DNA of 64,000 nucleotides from Okapia johnstoni (taxonomy: Eukaryota > Chordata > Mammalia > Artiodactyla > Giraffidae), in the NCBI GenBank assembly GCA_024291935.2, contig CM044311.1:18499001-18563000 (forward strand). Direction: 5' to 3'. Numbering within the stretch: the stretch's first letter is position 1; every line of letters starts with the position of its first letter. Of the stretch, positions 13,772 to 27,133 are shown piece after piece. A model generated the notes under the pieces. The model made no database searches and was not told the origin of the DNA. It saw only the letters and a list, made by a program, of their open reading frames with translations. The translations under genes were made by a program, and so were the position numbers.

Positions 13772-14359
13772 GCCACCACATCCAGAGACAATAGGCATCT
13801 TTATCTGAAGTAACTTCCCTTTAAATTATTAAATTTTCTAAGAGGAAACACAGGAATAAAAATGTTTCATTGGCATCGTGTCACCAATGATGGTAGTGGA
13901 TTTTTGTGGCAGGAACATTGGGTGCAACACCAGAGTTTGTAATAAATTGAAAGCAAATCCGCTCCCCTCCCCCACCATCCTCACCCCCTCAAAAAATAGA
14001 GCTGTGGCTGATACTAAGAGAGATTACAGTGTGAAGTGGAAATGTTGTGACAGGGATGGATGCATCGTTATCAAAACTGAAATGAACCTTCACCGACATG
14101 TGAAAACAATACTAACCTTTAGTATTAGGTTACCTGTGGTTTAGGAAACAGCATTCAGGGGTGAGGAAAAGAAGCAAACCTGTGCTCTTTCTCATGGCTC
14201 TGTATGTGAGCATTGGGGGTACCTTCCATGAGAACCCCTCACCGCCTCCCTGCTAACTTGCCAAGAGGTCCTCATGTTCCATCTTTTATTAATACTCTTG
14301 AAAGATCACCTTCTGCTTTTGTCCCTTAGCAGACAAAACAATCCTTTTATTATTTATTT

Positions 14360-14535
14360 ATTTTTGATGTGGACCATGTTTTAAGATCTTTATTGAATTT
14401 TTTACAATATTGCTTCTGTTGTATGTTTTGGTTTTTTTTGTTCCAAGGCATGTGGGGTCTTAGCTTCCCAACTGGGGATCGAACCCACACCCGCAGCATT
14501 GCAAGGTGACGTCACTGAACCACCAGCGAAGTCCC
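14360..14535 (-). mobile_element. CHR-type SINE, antisense
   Basis: Reads ttattgaattttttacaat, then ttagcttcccaactgggga, tcgaacccacacccgcagca and cagcgaagtccc, the reverse complement of a CHR-type SINE with its A-rich end at the left. Confidence 0.7.
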
Positions 14536-16726
14536 TGAAATGATCCTCTTAAAACACATCACAGTCTTCTCTCCTCCCAACAACCCACGTGGGCTTCTCA
14601 CAGTCCTTACCGTGGCTTCAAGGCCCTTCATAGTCTGTCGCCTTTTCCTTTCCCCTGTCTCACTTGCTTCCTCGCCTCTGGTCACATAGACCTTGCTCCT
14701 CTTGGGATTTGCCAGGCACACTCACCTCCAAAGGCCTTTGTGCCAGCATCTTCATCTGCCTGTTCTTCCAGCAGGTAACTCGGAAATACGACTTCAGTAA
14801 CTTAGAAATAAGACTTCAGTTCAGCTCTTCATGTTAGCCTCACCTTCTCAATTAGACCGAGCCTGGCCACCTACTTACTGCTGCAGTCTCCCCCCACCTT
14901 CCTGGCACTCCTATTTTTCCTTAACCCCTGCTCTTGTTTGTTTTTCTTCACAATACAGATCACATTGTAACGATGCGATTTACTATTGTCTGCCTGTGTG
15001 TGTATGGTGTTTGTTTCTCTCACTAGAATGTAACTCCACCAGGAAAAGGGTCTTTGTTTCACTCATTGGTTTCTGCCATGGGTTTTAGGGGCTGTGATAT
15101 TTGTTGATTTGTTCAATGGAGGAGTAAAGAAATGAACAGGCACACACTCGAGACAGCAGAGTCTACATCCCAGCCACTATGCAGCTTCTCAGATACCTCT
15201 AACCTCCGAGGGTTGCAAAAAAGAAAAACAGCATGAACCTGATATTGAAAGCATTACTCACCCAGAATGCCACTGAATTTTTGGAAGCAGGATGTTTCAG
15301 ATTGGGGCAGTAACATGCTATGAATCGAAACTGCATTTCTGTTGCGTGTTTTATTTGGTATTATTTTAGACACTCATTCTTAGTATTAAAAGGAATATAG
15401 CTGTATTCTATGAAGTTATGATTAGACTAGACTAAGAAAAGCAATATGAAGGTCCCTTAAAAGTTAAATGCCTATGATTGAAAGGGCTGCTAATGATTTG
15501 GCAGCTGGAGGTCAAAAGTTAGAGCTGAAGATGGTTAAGCCTGATTTTCTGCAGAAGGGCGAATAGACCGAGCGGGCATGCTTGCAGGAGGCATGAAGGA
15601 GCGTGAACAGAGACCACAGGCTAAAAGATCATTCAGATTCAAGCTCAAGGAGCTCTCTCTCCTGACCTCTGTTTCATGGCCCTACTTCTGCTGCTGAACG
15701 CTATTTGGAGGTCATCCACCAGATAGTATTCAGAGCAGGAAACTATTTGTTAGAAAATAGGCTAGCGGTTATCGTAACAAAGCATATCTTTCGCCAGTAG
15801 AGGTTGTTCATTAACAAACCAAACCCTTTCCAGTACCCCAGACGTGTTGGTGGATTAGCCCCTTACTGCTTAAATATTAACTTAATAGCCTCTTCATGGT
15901 TTCCCCAATCCTGAATTCAGACTTACTTGTGTGTGTCTGGGAATGCGAGTGAGTAAGTTGTTGATCGTCTTTCCCTTCTACACGATAAATGTAAAACAGG
16001 CTAAGGTTTTTTTCCTCCCCACCCATTAAATGAGAACACGCGTAAAGTCCCTAGCACAGTCGACACTAATGAATGGAGGGTATTGTTATTTGGCCAACCT
16101 GGAAATCTGAGCCTGTATCACAATTTTTAACGAATCTCAGAGGTCTCTGAACAGGATAACTGCTTTGTGTTTTTTGTTTAAAAAAAAGAAAATGCAACAA
16201 AAATAAATTCTCCAGTTAGTTTCTATTTTCTAAAGTGGTTTAAATGACCAGTGATATAGAGCTTCCTGTTCCCCTGTGGCCTGGAACATTCCTGACATTC
16301 CTTGATGTTCCTTCCCCTAAAGGAAGCACCTTGAAAGGGTAGGGGCATTAGGGCACAGGCTTTCCTGCCCCTGCCTGCCATGCTTGTTATCATGTCTCTG
16401 GCCTATCATGGACTTGATCACAAAATAACAGCCAGTCCTGGTATGACCGTGTCTGTAGGATGTAGGAAAATTAAGGACATAGATGCTGAGCTCTCTGAAC
16501 AAACTTAAAACATTTTCCCCTTTCTCCTCACCAGCTGCAAGGCAGTGATAACAGTATACTACATTTATTTTAAAATATGAAGATGTAACATCATTCTTCT
16601 CTTCTTGACTCGACAGTGATCTGATTTCTGATTGGTGTGAGTACAAGAAATTTTCAATGACTTACACCAATTGAGAGGGAGGGCAAGTGTGAATAACTAA
16701 GAAGTTTAAATTAAAAATTAAAAGAA

Positions 16727-16853
16727 GGAATTCTCTGGTGGTCCCTTGGTTAGGACTCTTGAGCTTCCACTTCAGGGGTCACAGGTTCAGTTCCTGATTG
16801 GGGAACTAAGATCCCACATGCCATAGCATGGCCAAAAAATAAAAAGAAAAGGA
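16727..16853 (+). mobile_element. CHR-type tRNA-derived SINE
   Basis: ggaattctctggtggtccct ... ggaactaagatcccacatgc followed by an A-rich tail. Confidence 0.85.
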
Positions 16854-17879
16854 AAGAAAGACAGCTTCTCTTAAAATCCTCAACTGAAGGAAGTATCAGG
16901 GGCCAGCAACAAAGATTTACTGAGAAATACTCCTCAATTAAATGAAGTACATTTGTAATACAAGATTTGTATTTATTTCCTTGTTCCCAAAATTTGTTTT
17001 AATCGTTAAAATATTTTTCATCCTGTTAATATAACTTGCTTGCTGATTTCTTTATTATTCTTTAGTTCTTAATATTGCAAAGCTACATTTCAACTTAGAC
17101 TAATGAGATTACAGTGGACTCAGATTTTAGTGTTTCTCCCTTTCCGTAAAACAGTAGATCTGCAAATTATAACAGTTGGAGAAAACCATAAGTTACTTCC
17201 TACTTGTAACTTTTACGACTTCAGTTTTCCAAACAGGGTGCTGTGCTATGGGTACAGCACCTTATAGCTGCTGGCTATCTTGATCTGTGAATATGACCCC
17301 AAACCTTTATACATTTTCATTTATCCAAAATGTGAAATACAGTTAGCCTAATTATATCATTCTGCCAGATTATACTATGCCAAAACAACTTTAACTTGTT
17401 CTCATTTGCTATCAGCAAAGATGAGAAAATGGTTAAAACCTTGGGAAAAATGCTAAATACCACTTCCATGTCAAGTGGGAACATGACATGCATATCAACA
17501 TATGCATATTGCATATTCAGTTGCTTAAGTTGATGCTGAAAACATGTACCTTTGTTTTTTAACAAAAAAAAAAATAATTGAAAATTATTTCTCAGTCTTA
17601 AAAATTAGGATACATTTTTAGGAATTTCAGCCTTTTACGCAGGTCATACTAAAGATTATTTAGAAAAGTACATATTTTTTTCCCTCTCCGTGGTATTTCA
17701 CAGTCCTATGTGTAATTCATTTTCAGTAGATGTGAAATAAAAGTAGCTGGTTTTTCCTGTGGTTAGGATAAGTGCTAAGATCTGAATTAGGATAGAACAG
17801 TGAGCAAAGGAGAAGGGCAGGGTGCTAACATGAGTGAAATGCCCTGTGTACCACCCTTTCTGTGGAGTGACAGACACAT

Positions 17880-18060
17880 GATGCGGTGTCTCATTTTCCC
17901 AGCACTCCTGATACGTTGGCATGTTGTCACCACTTGATAGATGAATAAACTGGAACATAGAGTGCTTAAGTTACTTGCCCTGGGTCACAGCTCATCTAAG
18001 AAAGACTGAATCAAGCTGTGATTGAAATGATGGCGTGCCCGTTGACACAGCTGGTGTTCT
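17880..18060 (-). mobile_element. MIR-like ancient SINE
   Basis: Weak match: gatgaataaactggaacata, agttacttgccctgggtcac and agctcatctaag follow the order of a reverse-oriented MIR. Confidence 0.5.
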
Positions 18061-18441
18061 TTCCTCCTTTCTTTCTTTTTGTGGCTGAATACATACCCCC
18101 TTGTCTATTACACAGAAGATGGGGGCCGATGTCTTTCAATACGTGTACCCTATGCCAATTTCAGACCAGTTGACTCACAAATCCCCTGGTATTTTGGGAA
18201 AAAACATTCCAGTAATATGCCCTGCCTCCCTCCTTCCACTTCAGAAAAACATCTGGAATGACAACTAAACCGCTTTTATTTTTTTAAAGAAGAATTATTA
18301 CACAGTGATTGCAGTAGAAGGGAAGAAATAAGAATGAATAATTCTCTCTTTAAGATTAGATTCATTATTTAATTACATAACGAGAAAGCTTTCTTGTTTT
18401 AGAGCCTTTAGATGGGAACATTCCAGATGTTTTTTTTCCCC

Positions 18442-18623
18442 TTGTTCAGTCATGGAGTTCTGTCTGACTCTTTGAAACCCAGTGGACTGCAGCACTCCAG
18501 GCTTCCCTGTCCTCCACTATCTGCCCGAGTTTGCTCAAACTCATGTCCATTGAGTCGGTGATGCCAACCAACCATCTCATCTTCTGCCCCTACTTCTCCT
18601 TTTGCCTTCAGTCTTCCAAACAT
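18442..18623 (-). mobile_element. BovB LINE 3' end fragment
   Basis: Antisense: ttgttcagtcatggagttct ... tcatgtccattgagtcggtg and ccaaccatctcatcttctgc. Confidence 0.85.
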
Positions 18624-18906
18624 GTGTAAAAGACACTTATCTTACTGTTTAGCTTCAAAATGAGCTAGCAGTTAATTCTTCTCATTTAAGTTCTTTTTGG
18701 ATATTAGATCTCAAATTTAATAGTCAAGTAATCAGGTAAGATTAGCAAAGAAGAATACTTAGATTGGTGATGGTTGACTAATCTTTTGAAAAAAACACTT
18801 AAATTGATTCGGCTTGAGAATATAGTGAAAAAACCTAATTTCATTTTTCGGATTGAACATGCTTTCTTCTTTAAATCAAAGTCTTGTTTTCTTTTCGTGT
18901 TGGGTT

Positions 18907-18925
18907 TTTTTTTTTTTTTTTTTTA
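18907..18925. repeat. Poly(T) run
   Basis: About 19 consecutive T with no recognisable retroelement body attached on either side. Confidence 0.8.
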
Positions 18926-19714
18926 ATCACAAATGCTCTGAATTCTCACTAGTCATTACTGATCTTTTGTAAAACTGCTGGTATAGGCATTATAATTTAC
19001 TCGGCTCATGAGTTCCAGACATTTTTGCTTTATAGTACATACACTCTTCAATTTTATGGCTATTTATTTTTCCACATAATATAGCAGTATGTGTTGCAAT
19101 TCAGGAATATCCCTCAGCAGTGTTAGTGGAATTCAAAATAGAAATCAGTTTCCTTTTGACAACTGGTATAATGAATTGGTTGACTGTTGCCATATTGTGA
19201 AGACAGACAGCTCCTTTTGTGATTTCAGAAATGAATATATTGACATTTATGAATTTTTCAGTAATGTTTCAGATACTTTCTCACCAGATATATAAAATCT
19301 AGTGTAGGATTTTCTTCATTCTGAGATGCAGTTATTCTGCAATACACTGATTTTGAGATTTCTTTGCCCTTTTCAGGAATCTTAAGGTGTGTAGTGATAT
19401 ACCGTTTACTTTCAGGATTACAAACATTACTGTCTTAAGACATAGGGATCTGATGCAGCATATCTGTGATATACACCAACTGTTTTTGCTCTATGCATGC
19501 TTGTTTTGCAGGGAATTTTAAAGATATTATAATCACAAAAAAGGACCATTTTTGAGATTTTCCTTCACTCTATTCTTAACAGGGGTGAAACACACCTGTA
19601 TTGTGCTGCAAAATGTCTCATGGTCTCTTAAACGGCATTAACATCTTGTTTGTGCTTCTTTACTAAATTCTTTGTTCTGGAATAATCAGAAAATAAGGTT
19701 TTCTTTTGAAATGA

Positions 19715-20257
<543 letters not shown>

Positions 20258-20740
20258 TAATATTTTAATTTTAAGTGTTTGCTATAAGGGCACTGATTTG
20301 GGGTTTTTTGCATTCTCCTTGAACTTTCCACCTAGGAAAGATCCTGGTATAGCAGTCTAGTAAAATTTTGTTAGCACAAATTAAGTTGTGTGTACACCTC
20401 TCTTGATGGCTTTGTCATTCTGTGTTTAGGGTGGTCCTGTAACCATGGTGTCATAAATTTAAATCCCTTAAAATGTTTTTTAGCAAAGATGGATATTTTT
20501 ATATGAAATAAACTTTGAGCCAAACATTTCTTATAGAGTTAATTCATGAGACTATGGGAGCTTAAAACCAAAGTGAATCATAATGATCTAGTTCTATAAA
20601 TGATAGGTAATGCAATAAAGGTTCAAGAGTATGGCTTCTCAGAGAGGCATTTGGAACCCAAGCGTTTCTTGCTCCTAGTACAATGCTTTTTTTCACTACA
20701 CTGGGCTTCAAACCCTGTTTTTTTAAAATCGTGCATTTGT

Positions 20741-22489
20741 GCTCAGTTCAGTTCAGTTCAGTCGCTCAGTCGTGTCCAACTCTTGCTACCCCATGGAGTG
20801 CAGCACACCAGGTTTCCCTGTCCATCACCAGTTCCCAGAGCTTGCTCAAACTCATGTCCATTGAGTTGGTGATGCCATCCAGCCATCTCATCCTCTGTTG
20901 TCCCCTTCTCCTCCTGCCCTTAATCTTTCCCAGTGTCAGTCTTTTCTAACAAGTCAGTTCTTCCCATCAGGTGGCCAAAGTACTGGAGCTTCAGATTCAG
21001 TATCAGTCCTTCCAATGAATATTCAGGACTGATTTCCTTTAGGATTAACTGGCTTTATCTCCTTGCAGTCCAAGGGACTCTCAAGAGTCTTCTCCAACAC
21101 CACAGTTCAAAAGCATCAATTCTTTGGCGCTCAGCTTTCTTTATAGTCCAACTCTCACATCCATACATAACTACTGGAAAAACCATAGCTCTGACTAGAT
21201 GGACCTTTGTTGGCAAAGTAATGTCTTTGCTTTTTAATATGCTGTCTAGGTTGGAATAGACTTCTTCCAAGGAGCAAGCGTCTTTTAATTTCATGGCTGC
21301 AATCACCACCTGCAGTGATTTTGGTGGTGGTTTAGTCGCTAAGTCGTTTCCGACTCTTGCGACCCCATGGACTGTAACCTGCCCGGCTCCTCTGTTGTTG
21401 GGATTCTTCAAGCAAGAATATTGGAGTGGGTTGCCATTTCTTTCTCCAGGGGATCTTACTGATCCAGGAATCAAACCCAGGTCACCTGCATTGCAGGCAG
21501 ATTCTTCACTGACTGAGCTATGAAGGAAGCTCAAAAAATGTGATTTTGAAGCCCCAAAAAACAAAGTGTCTCACTGTTTGCATTATTTCTCCATCTATTT
21601 GCCAGGAAGTGATGGGACCAGATGCCATGATCTTTAGTTTTTTGAATGTTGAGTTTTAAGCCAATGTTTTTACTCTCTTCTTTCACTTTCATCAAGAGGC
21701 TCTTTAGTTCCTCTTCACTTTCTCTCATAAGAGTGGTGTCATCTGTGTATCTGCGTATCTGAGGTTATTGATTTTTCTCCCAGCAGTCTTGATTCCAGCT
21801 TGTGCTTCATCCAGCCTGGCATTTCGCATGATGTATCCTGCATACAAGTTAAATAAACAGAGTGATAATATATAGCTTTGATGTACTCTTTTCCCAATTT
21901 GGAACCAGTCTGTTGTTCCATGTCCGATTCTAACTGTTGCTTCTTGGCTTGCATACAGATTTCTTAGGAGGCAGGTAAGATGATCTGGTATTCCCATCTC
22001 TTCCAGAATTTTCCACAGTTTGTTGTAATCCACACAGTCAGAGGCTTTGGCATAGTCAATAAAGCAGAAGTAGTTGTTTCTCTGGAGCTCTCTTGCTTTT
22101 TCGATGATACAACAGATGTTGGCAATTTGATCTCTAGTTCCTCTGCCTTTTCTAAATCCAGCTTGGACATCTGGAACTTCACGGTTCACGTACTGTTGAA
22201 GCCTGACTTGGAAAATTTTGAGCATTACTTTGCTAGCGTGTGAGATGAGTGCAGTTGTTCGGTAGTTTGAACATTCTTTGGCATTGCCTTTCTTTGAAAC
22301 CGGAATGAAAACTGACCTTTTCCAGTCCTGTGGCCACTGCTGAGTTTTCCAAATTTGCTGGCATATTGAGTGCAGCAGTTTAACAGCATCATCTTTTAGG
22401 ATTTGAAATAGCTCAACTGGAATTCCATCACCTCCACTAGCTTTGTTCATGGTGATGCCCGCTTGATTTCAAATTCCAGGATGTCTGGC
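20741..22489 (-). mobile_element. BovB LINE fragment with reverse-transcriptase region, split by a SINE
   Basis: Antisense BovB of about 1.5 kb without the inserted SINE. Its 3' end is at the left (gttcagttcagttcagtcgc). The coding part at 21725-22450 (minus strand) still reads through 241 codons of reverse transcriptase, including DGIPVELFQILKDDAVKLL and VPDVQAGFRKGRGTRDQIAN. The catalytic YADD box is broken: the frame reads RYADTQM because of extra bases near 21749-21756. The 5' part of ORF2 (endonuclease) is missing. This is a dead fragment. Confidence 0.93.
21324..21539 (-). mobile_element. Bov-tA-family SINE inserted in BovB
   Basis: Antisense SINE (tggtttagtcgctaagtcgt ... gagctatgaaggaagctc) flanked by the 9-bp duplication GTGATTTTG (21315-21323 and 21540-21548). 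BovB sequence continues on both sides. Confidence 0.9.
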
Positions 22490-22610
22490 ATGTATGCTCA
22501 GTTGTGTCCAACTCTTTTGCAACCCCATGGACTGTAGCCTGCCAGGCTCCTCTGTCCATGGGATTTCCCAGGCAAGAATACTGGAGGATTGCCATTTCAA
22601 AAAAAAAAAA
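22490..22610 (-). mobile_element. Bov-tA-family SINE fragment plus A run
   Basis: Antisense fragment (gctcagttgtgtccaactct ... ctggaggattgccatttc) that ends abruptly in a run of 12 A at 22599-22610. It abuts the BovB end at 22489. Confidence 0.8.
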
Positions 22611-22685
22611 GTTGCTTTTTAAAAATTGCATTGTTTCTAAAACAAAACAAATTAAAAATTCATGTCCAAAACAGCTAATTTATAT

Positions 22686-22813
22686 GTGGTGGTGGTCTAG
22701 TCACTAAGTCATGTCCAACTCTTGTGACCCCATGGGCAGTAGCCTGCCAGCCTCCTCTGTCCATGGGATTCTCCAGGCAAGAATACTGGAATGGGTTGCC
22801 ATTTCCTCCTCTA
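22686..22813 (-). mobile_element. Bov-tA-family SINE, truncated
   Basis: Antisense: ctagtcactaagtcatgtcc ... ggttgccatttcctcctcta. The tRNA-like half is absent. Confidence 0.83.
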
Positions 22814-22879
22814 GAATTTATATGTAGTAATACCAACTACAATTTAAGGTATGCCTGCTACCAGGTGCTGGATATTGCA

Positions 22880-23041
22880 TTGAAAGTGAAAGTGTTAGTT
22901 GCTCAGTCATCCGACTCTTTGCAACCCATGGACTGCAGCCCACCAGGCTCCTCGTCCTTGGAATTCTCCAGGGGATCTTCCCTACCCAGGGATCAAACCC
23001 AGGTCTCTCACATTGCACGCAGATTCTTTACCATCTGAGTA
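22880..23041 (-). mobile_element. Bov-tA-family SINE with internal deletion
   Basis: Antisense: gaaagtgttagttgctcagt ... attctttaccatctgag. The block that normally includes caagaatactggagtgggtt is missing between ggaattctcca and ggggatcttcc. Confidence 0.85.
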
Positions 23042-23429
23042 ATTAGAGGTAGATAATACTGAGGATTCTTGCCCTTTCCAGATGCTTCAGTCCTTCAACA
23101 AATATGTGTCCGTCACTTACTTGCCAATCACCTTTCCAACTTGTAGCCTATATGAAGAAATAATAGGAAAAGTTATATCATATTTAAGAAACATACATGA
23201 GTGAATGAAGAAAGATCTCAGGTTAAAGTCAACCACACTTTTTTGGTGTTAATATTCTGTGTAAATATTAGATGTGACTGATTTTTGTCATATTTAGTAC
23301 AGATACTTCAAAGTTCTCATGATAAACACTGAACAAGATTCATGAACCTGGCATAAATTTTGTGTGATCGTTATCTGTCTTTGGTAGAGGACGTTAATCA
23401 TAGCTTTTTAATTTTCTGATGATTTGACA

Positions 23430-23960
23430 TCTGAGGCCTTCCTAATCCCAAGGAGATTGTCCCTTGCAGGACTGGCCAATTCCTAGGGTTAGCAGGTGAC
23501 TGGCCTGCAAGGGCTCCTTTCATATACACACCCACCAATCCAAAGCCCATACCCCTCAGCTACCCTCTTTATAGTCTCTTACACTTCAGCCCACTATCAC
23601 TTGCCCTTCTCACCCCAAGGCTAAGTATCAGACAACTCAGGACAGCCTCTATACCCAGCACCCATTCAAAGTATTCACACTAGCCAATTTTATACCCGTT
23701 AAGCCTGCTTACCCTGCCTTGCACATTTCTTCCCACAAAAGCCATAGCAAAAGTTCCTACCACCGTTTTCTTTCACTCCCTTTGCCTCCTGACCACCCTG
23801 GTGCTTTCCTGTGTCACCCTCAACCCCCCTGCCCCACCGCCACATGGCATGACATGTCACCTCCTCTTGGGAGCTGTGACTTAAAGTTTTTTCAATGGCA
23901 GTGGTCTTCTGATCTGTTGGCTTCACCTACCTAAATAAAAGTAAAACCTGTATTTAACCA
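23430..23960 (+). mobile_element. Possible ancient LTR remnant
   Basis: A C-rich stretch of about 530 bp with a CT-rich middle, ending with ggcttcacctacctaaataa, an AATAAA-like signal before a short A-rich end. The organisation resembles an old solo LTR. I cannot assign a family and found no flanking duplication. Confidence 0.3.
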
Positions 23961-24163
23961 TAGAACTTCTAATGTATCTGGAAAGACACAAGTTTTTTGG
24001 GTTTTTTTTTATGAGTCACCAGAGTATTTGGAACTACTTAGGAATAATAACATTAAAGGAAAAGCCTCATAATTACTATACTTGGGCTCTAGAGTATAAT
24101 GTGCGGATATAGTTGCTGCCCATGATGAAAACTTTAAAGCAAATTGAACTAGAAAAGTAGCTA

Positions 24164-24303
24164 GGGATTTCCATGATGCTTTAATGGTTAAGACTCTGAA
24201 CTTCCACTGTGGAGGGCGCAGGTTTGATCCTGGTCAAGGAACTAAGTTCCCACATGCTGCGCAACTCAGCCAAAAAATAAAGAAATAAAAGTAAAAATAA
24301 AAT
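24164..24303 (+). mobile_element. CHR-type tRNA-derived SINE
   Basis: gggatttccatgatgcttta ... ggaactaagttcccacatgc followed by an A-rich tail. Confidence 0.85.
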
Positions 24304-25627
24304 CAAGAGGTTCCACCCGAAGCCAGTTCTTCTGAAAAATGGGATTTTTCTTTAGAAAAGACACAAATGATATAGAATCACAATTAAGAAGGATGACTGT
24401 CACCCACCATACTTGTTGCCACAGAAAAGACATCTTTGAGACTTCAGTTCAGTCTCACTGCTTGTTTGTGAAGCTTTCAGAACCTTCTTACTGCCCTCAG
24501 AATCCACTTATAGGACAGTGGGGTGCCCCAAAAGAATGATAATAAACACTGAATGCTCAGCTTGACATTTCCAGTGCCTGCCCAGGCACCCCAACCCCCT
24601 GCACCCCAGCTCCAGCCTTCCTTCCTCCCTCTCCTATCTCAACTGCCAACATCCTTGTACAGGCAGCCTTAAACCACTCTGCTCAACACACGTTCAGCTC
24701 ATCATGGACTTCTCTTTGGTCTCAGCGTTGAGCTCAGGAAAGGAACCAACTCTTCTTCACGTGGACACTTCTCAGCCATTCCTCACACTCACGTAGTCCT
24801 CAAGAGTGGGACAAAGTCATTCCTCTTTGCATTTAATTAAATATTTTGCTTGCCAGGTTTATTCTTCCAGCTAGGTTATGATTGTTCAGTCCCTATACAC
24901 GTGTATAAGGTGCCCTCCTAACCTTATACTTCTATCTTGAACCCACCTAGTCACTATTTTTTTAAAGACAGATTGTGAATTTTTCCCAGTGTTTATTGGT
25001 CATTTTGATTCCATGAATTCCATGACGTCAGATACTATAGATCTCTCCAGAAGAGTAACTTCATTTTAGTTTAGCACACCCGTTTAAGCCATGACTTAGT
25101 TCATATATGTTTTGATGCACTTTCATTGTCTTCTAGTCATTATCCATATCTGAGATAATTTAAAGAACATTATCCTGGAGCAGAGAATGTTGTCTATTAC
25201 ATTCCAGTGATCGTGGGAGTATGAGATGGTTGAGATCAACATTTATCATCATAATCTATGGTACTGAATTCTGGGCGCTGTTTAACTTTGAACTTGCCTG
25301 CCTCTTAAATCTCTCTGTATTAGTTGTCATTTTCTCTGCATGAAGCAGCCAAGTCTTTGAAGATCCATAAATCCAAATGATACTGATACTTTTGTGCATG
25401 CAGTAGAAAATTGCTTTGTAAGACTATAGGGGGCCACTGTGAAGTCTAGATCCTGAGAATTTTTAATTTAAAAGTATCATGTTTTAAAATGAGTTTTATT
25501 ATAGTTTTTGTTATTATTTTCTTACAAATACAGAGAATTTGAGAGGTTTAGGTGTTTGGAGTGTTTTTGTTGTTGGGGCTCATGATAACTCTGAACTTAC
25601 AGACTTTTGTTGTTCTGTGTTGTGAAC

Positions 25628-25753
25628 GGAGAAGGAAATGACAACCCACCCCAGTATTGTCGCCTGGAGAATCCCATGGACAGAGGAGCCTGGTGGGCTG
25701 CAGACCACGGGGTCACAAAGAGTCGGAAACAACTGAGAGACTAACACACACAC
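25628..25753 (+). mobile_element. Bov-tA-family SINE, 3' half
   Basis: Sense fragment: ggagaaggaaatgacaaccc ... gagactaacacacacac. The tRNA-like half is missing. Confidence 0.85.
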
Positions 25754-25984
25754 ATGTTATGAATAGTATCTAGCAAATACAAGAATCCAATCATTTATTA
25801 CATATTATTTAATGGTTTTAATATATCCTTCAAATAAAGTTCTTCAAAATGGAAGTTGACCTTTCTCTGCATTTATTATTTTTAAGATAAGCATCAGTAT
25901 CTTAGGAACAGCCTTTTCTCCTGTCACCACATACAAATAAACTTAGCTCACCTGTTGGATTTGCCCTTATATCACGGCTGATTG

Positions 25985-26170
25985 GGCTACAGGGAACAAT
26001 AGCATGGTCTTCAGAGCCACAGAGATCTCGGTTTACATCTGTCCTCCATTTTTTTCCTGTCTGACTTTGAGCAGGTAACTTAATCTGGTTTGTAAAAATG
26101 GGGATGTCCCTGCCTAATCTCACAGGCAGATGTGAGGAATCAATTAAACAAGCGACATTTTATAAAGCTG
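25985..26170 (+). mobile_element. MIR-like ancient SINE
   Basis: atagcatggtcttcagagcc, tgactttgagcaggtaactt and gtaaaaatggggatg follow the order of a sense MIR element. Confidence 0.65.
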
Positions 26171-26940
26171 TTAATCCTGGAGCTGGTATTTAGCAGGTCA
26201 AGAGTGATCTGATCCATTATCAGTGAACCTCAGTGGAAACCATTCAAAAGGAGATATTGTTCAAAAGGAGATATTGCGCCCACTGTGTTTTTATCTTTCA
26301 GTAAGCAGGCCTAGTGTGATGGTGCAAAAATGGTTTTTATTATGGTTTTTGTTATTTATTTTCTTACAAATACAGAGAATTTGAGGGGTTTGGGTATTTG
26401 AATGAAACAACACAAAGGTGTAGGTATTCTTCAGTTGCTCTGAGGATCAAAAATTTATTTCATTTCTATAGGAATGCTTATTTAGAGTTTATTGGCTAAA
26501 GAAGTCTCCTTAATTATTCCATGGATTCCCCTGCTCAAAGCTGAAAGTTCTGAATGTTGAAAGTGAGATGGTAAAAATTCAGATGTCATACAGGAAATCA
26601 GTTCTTCATATTCCAATAAAACATTTGACTTCTCTCTCAAACTAATTCTGAGATTCCTTACATGAGGAATTCATGGTAGAATATGGCCACCGTGAACATT
26701 CTCGAGGCAGGAAATTGAAGTGTTTTTATTGCAAGGCTTATCTCATCTATGAAGCAGAAAGTAGCCTTCAGTCGCCCCATCTCACAAGTGCCCTTCATTA
26801 AATTCTTGGAGCCAGCAAAGTATCTGGGGGAATGTGTCTCATTCTTTCTGTATTCTGTTCTTTTTCATAGCAGCCTGGTGTTTCTCCATTTTTCTCTGAA
26901 CGTTCTAGATTATTTTTTATATGCTCTTCACTTGTAATAG

Positions 26941-27133
26941 GGGCTTCCCTGGTGGCTCAGATGGTAAAGAATCTGCCTGCAATTCAGGAGACCTGGGTTC
27001 TGTCCCTGTGTTGGGAAGATCCCCTGGAGAAGGGAACAGCTACCCACTCCAGTATTCTGGCCTGGAGAATTCCATGGACTGTATAGTCCATGCAGTTGCC
27101 AAGAGTCGGACACAACTGAGCAACTTTCACTTA
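26941..27133 (+). mobile_element. Bov-tA-family SINE, full length
   Basis: Complete sense copy (gggcttccctggtggctcag ... gagtcggacacaactgagca) flanked by the 12-bp duplication CACTTGTAATAG (26929-26940 and 27134-27145). Confidence 0.95.

Noticed and set aside
26941..26975. tRNA genes suggested by box A/B-like motifs in SINEs
   Set aside because: The heads of Bov-tA and CHR SINEs derive from tRNA but do not form a complete cloverleaf. The same holds for all other copies.
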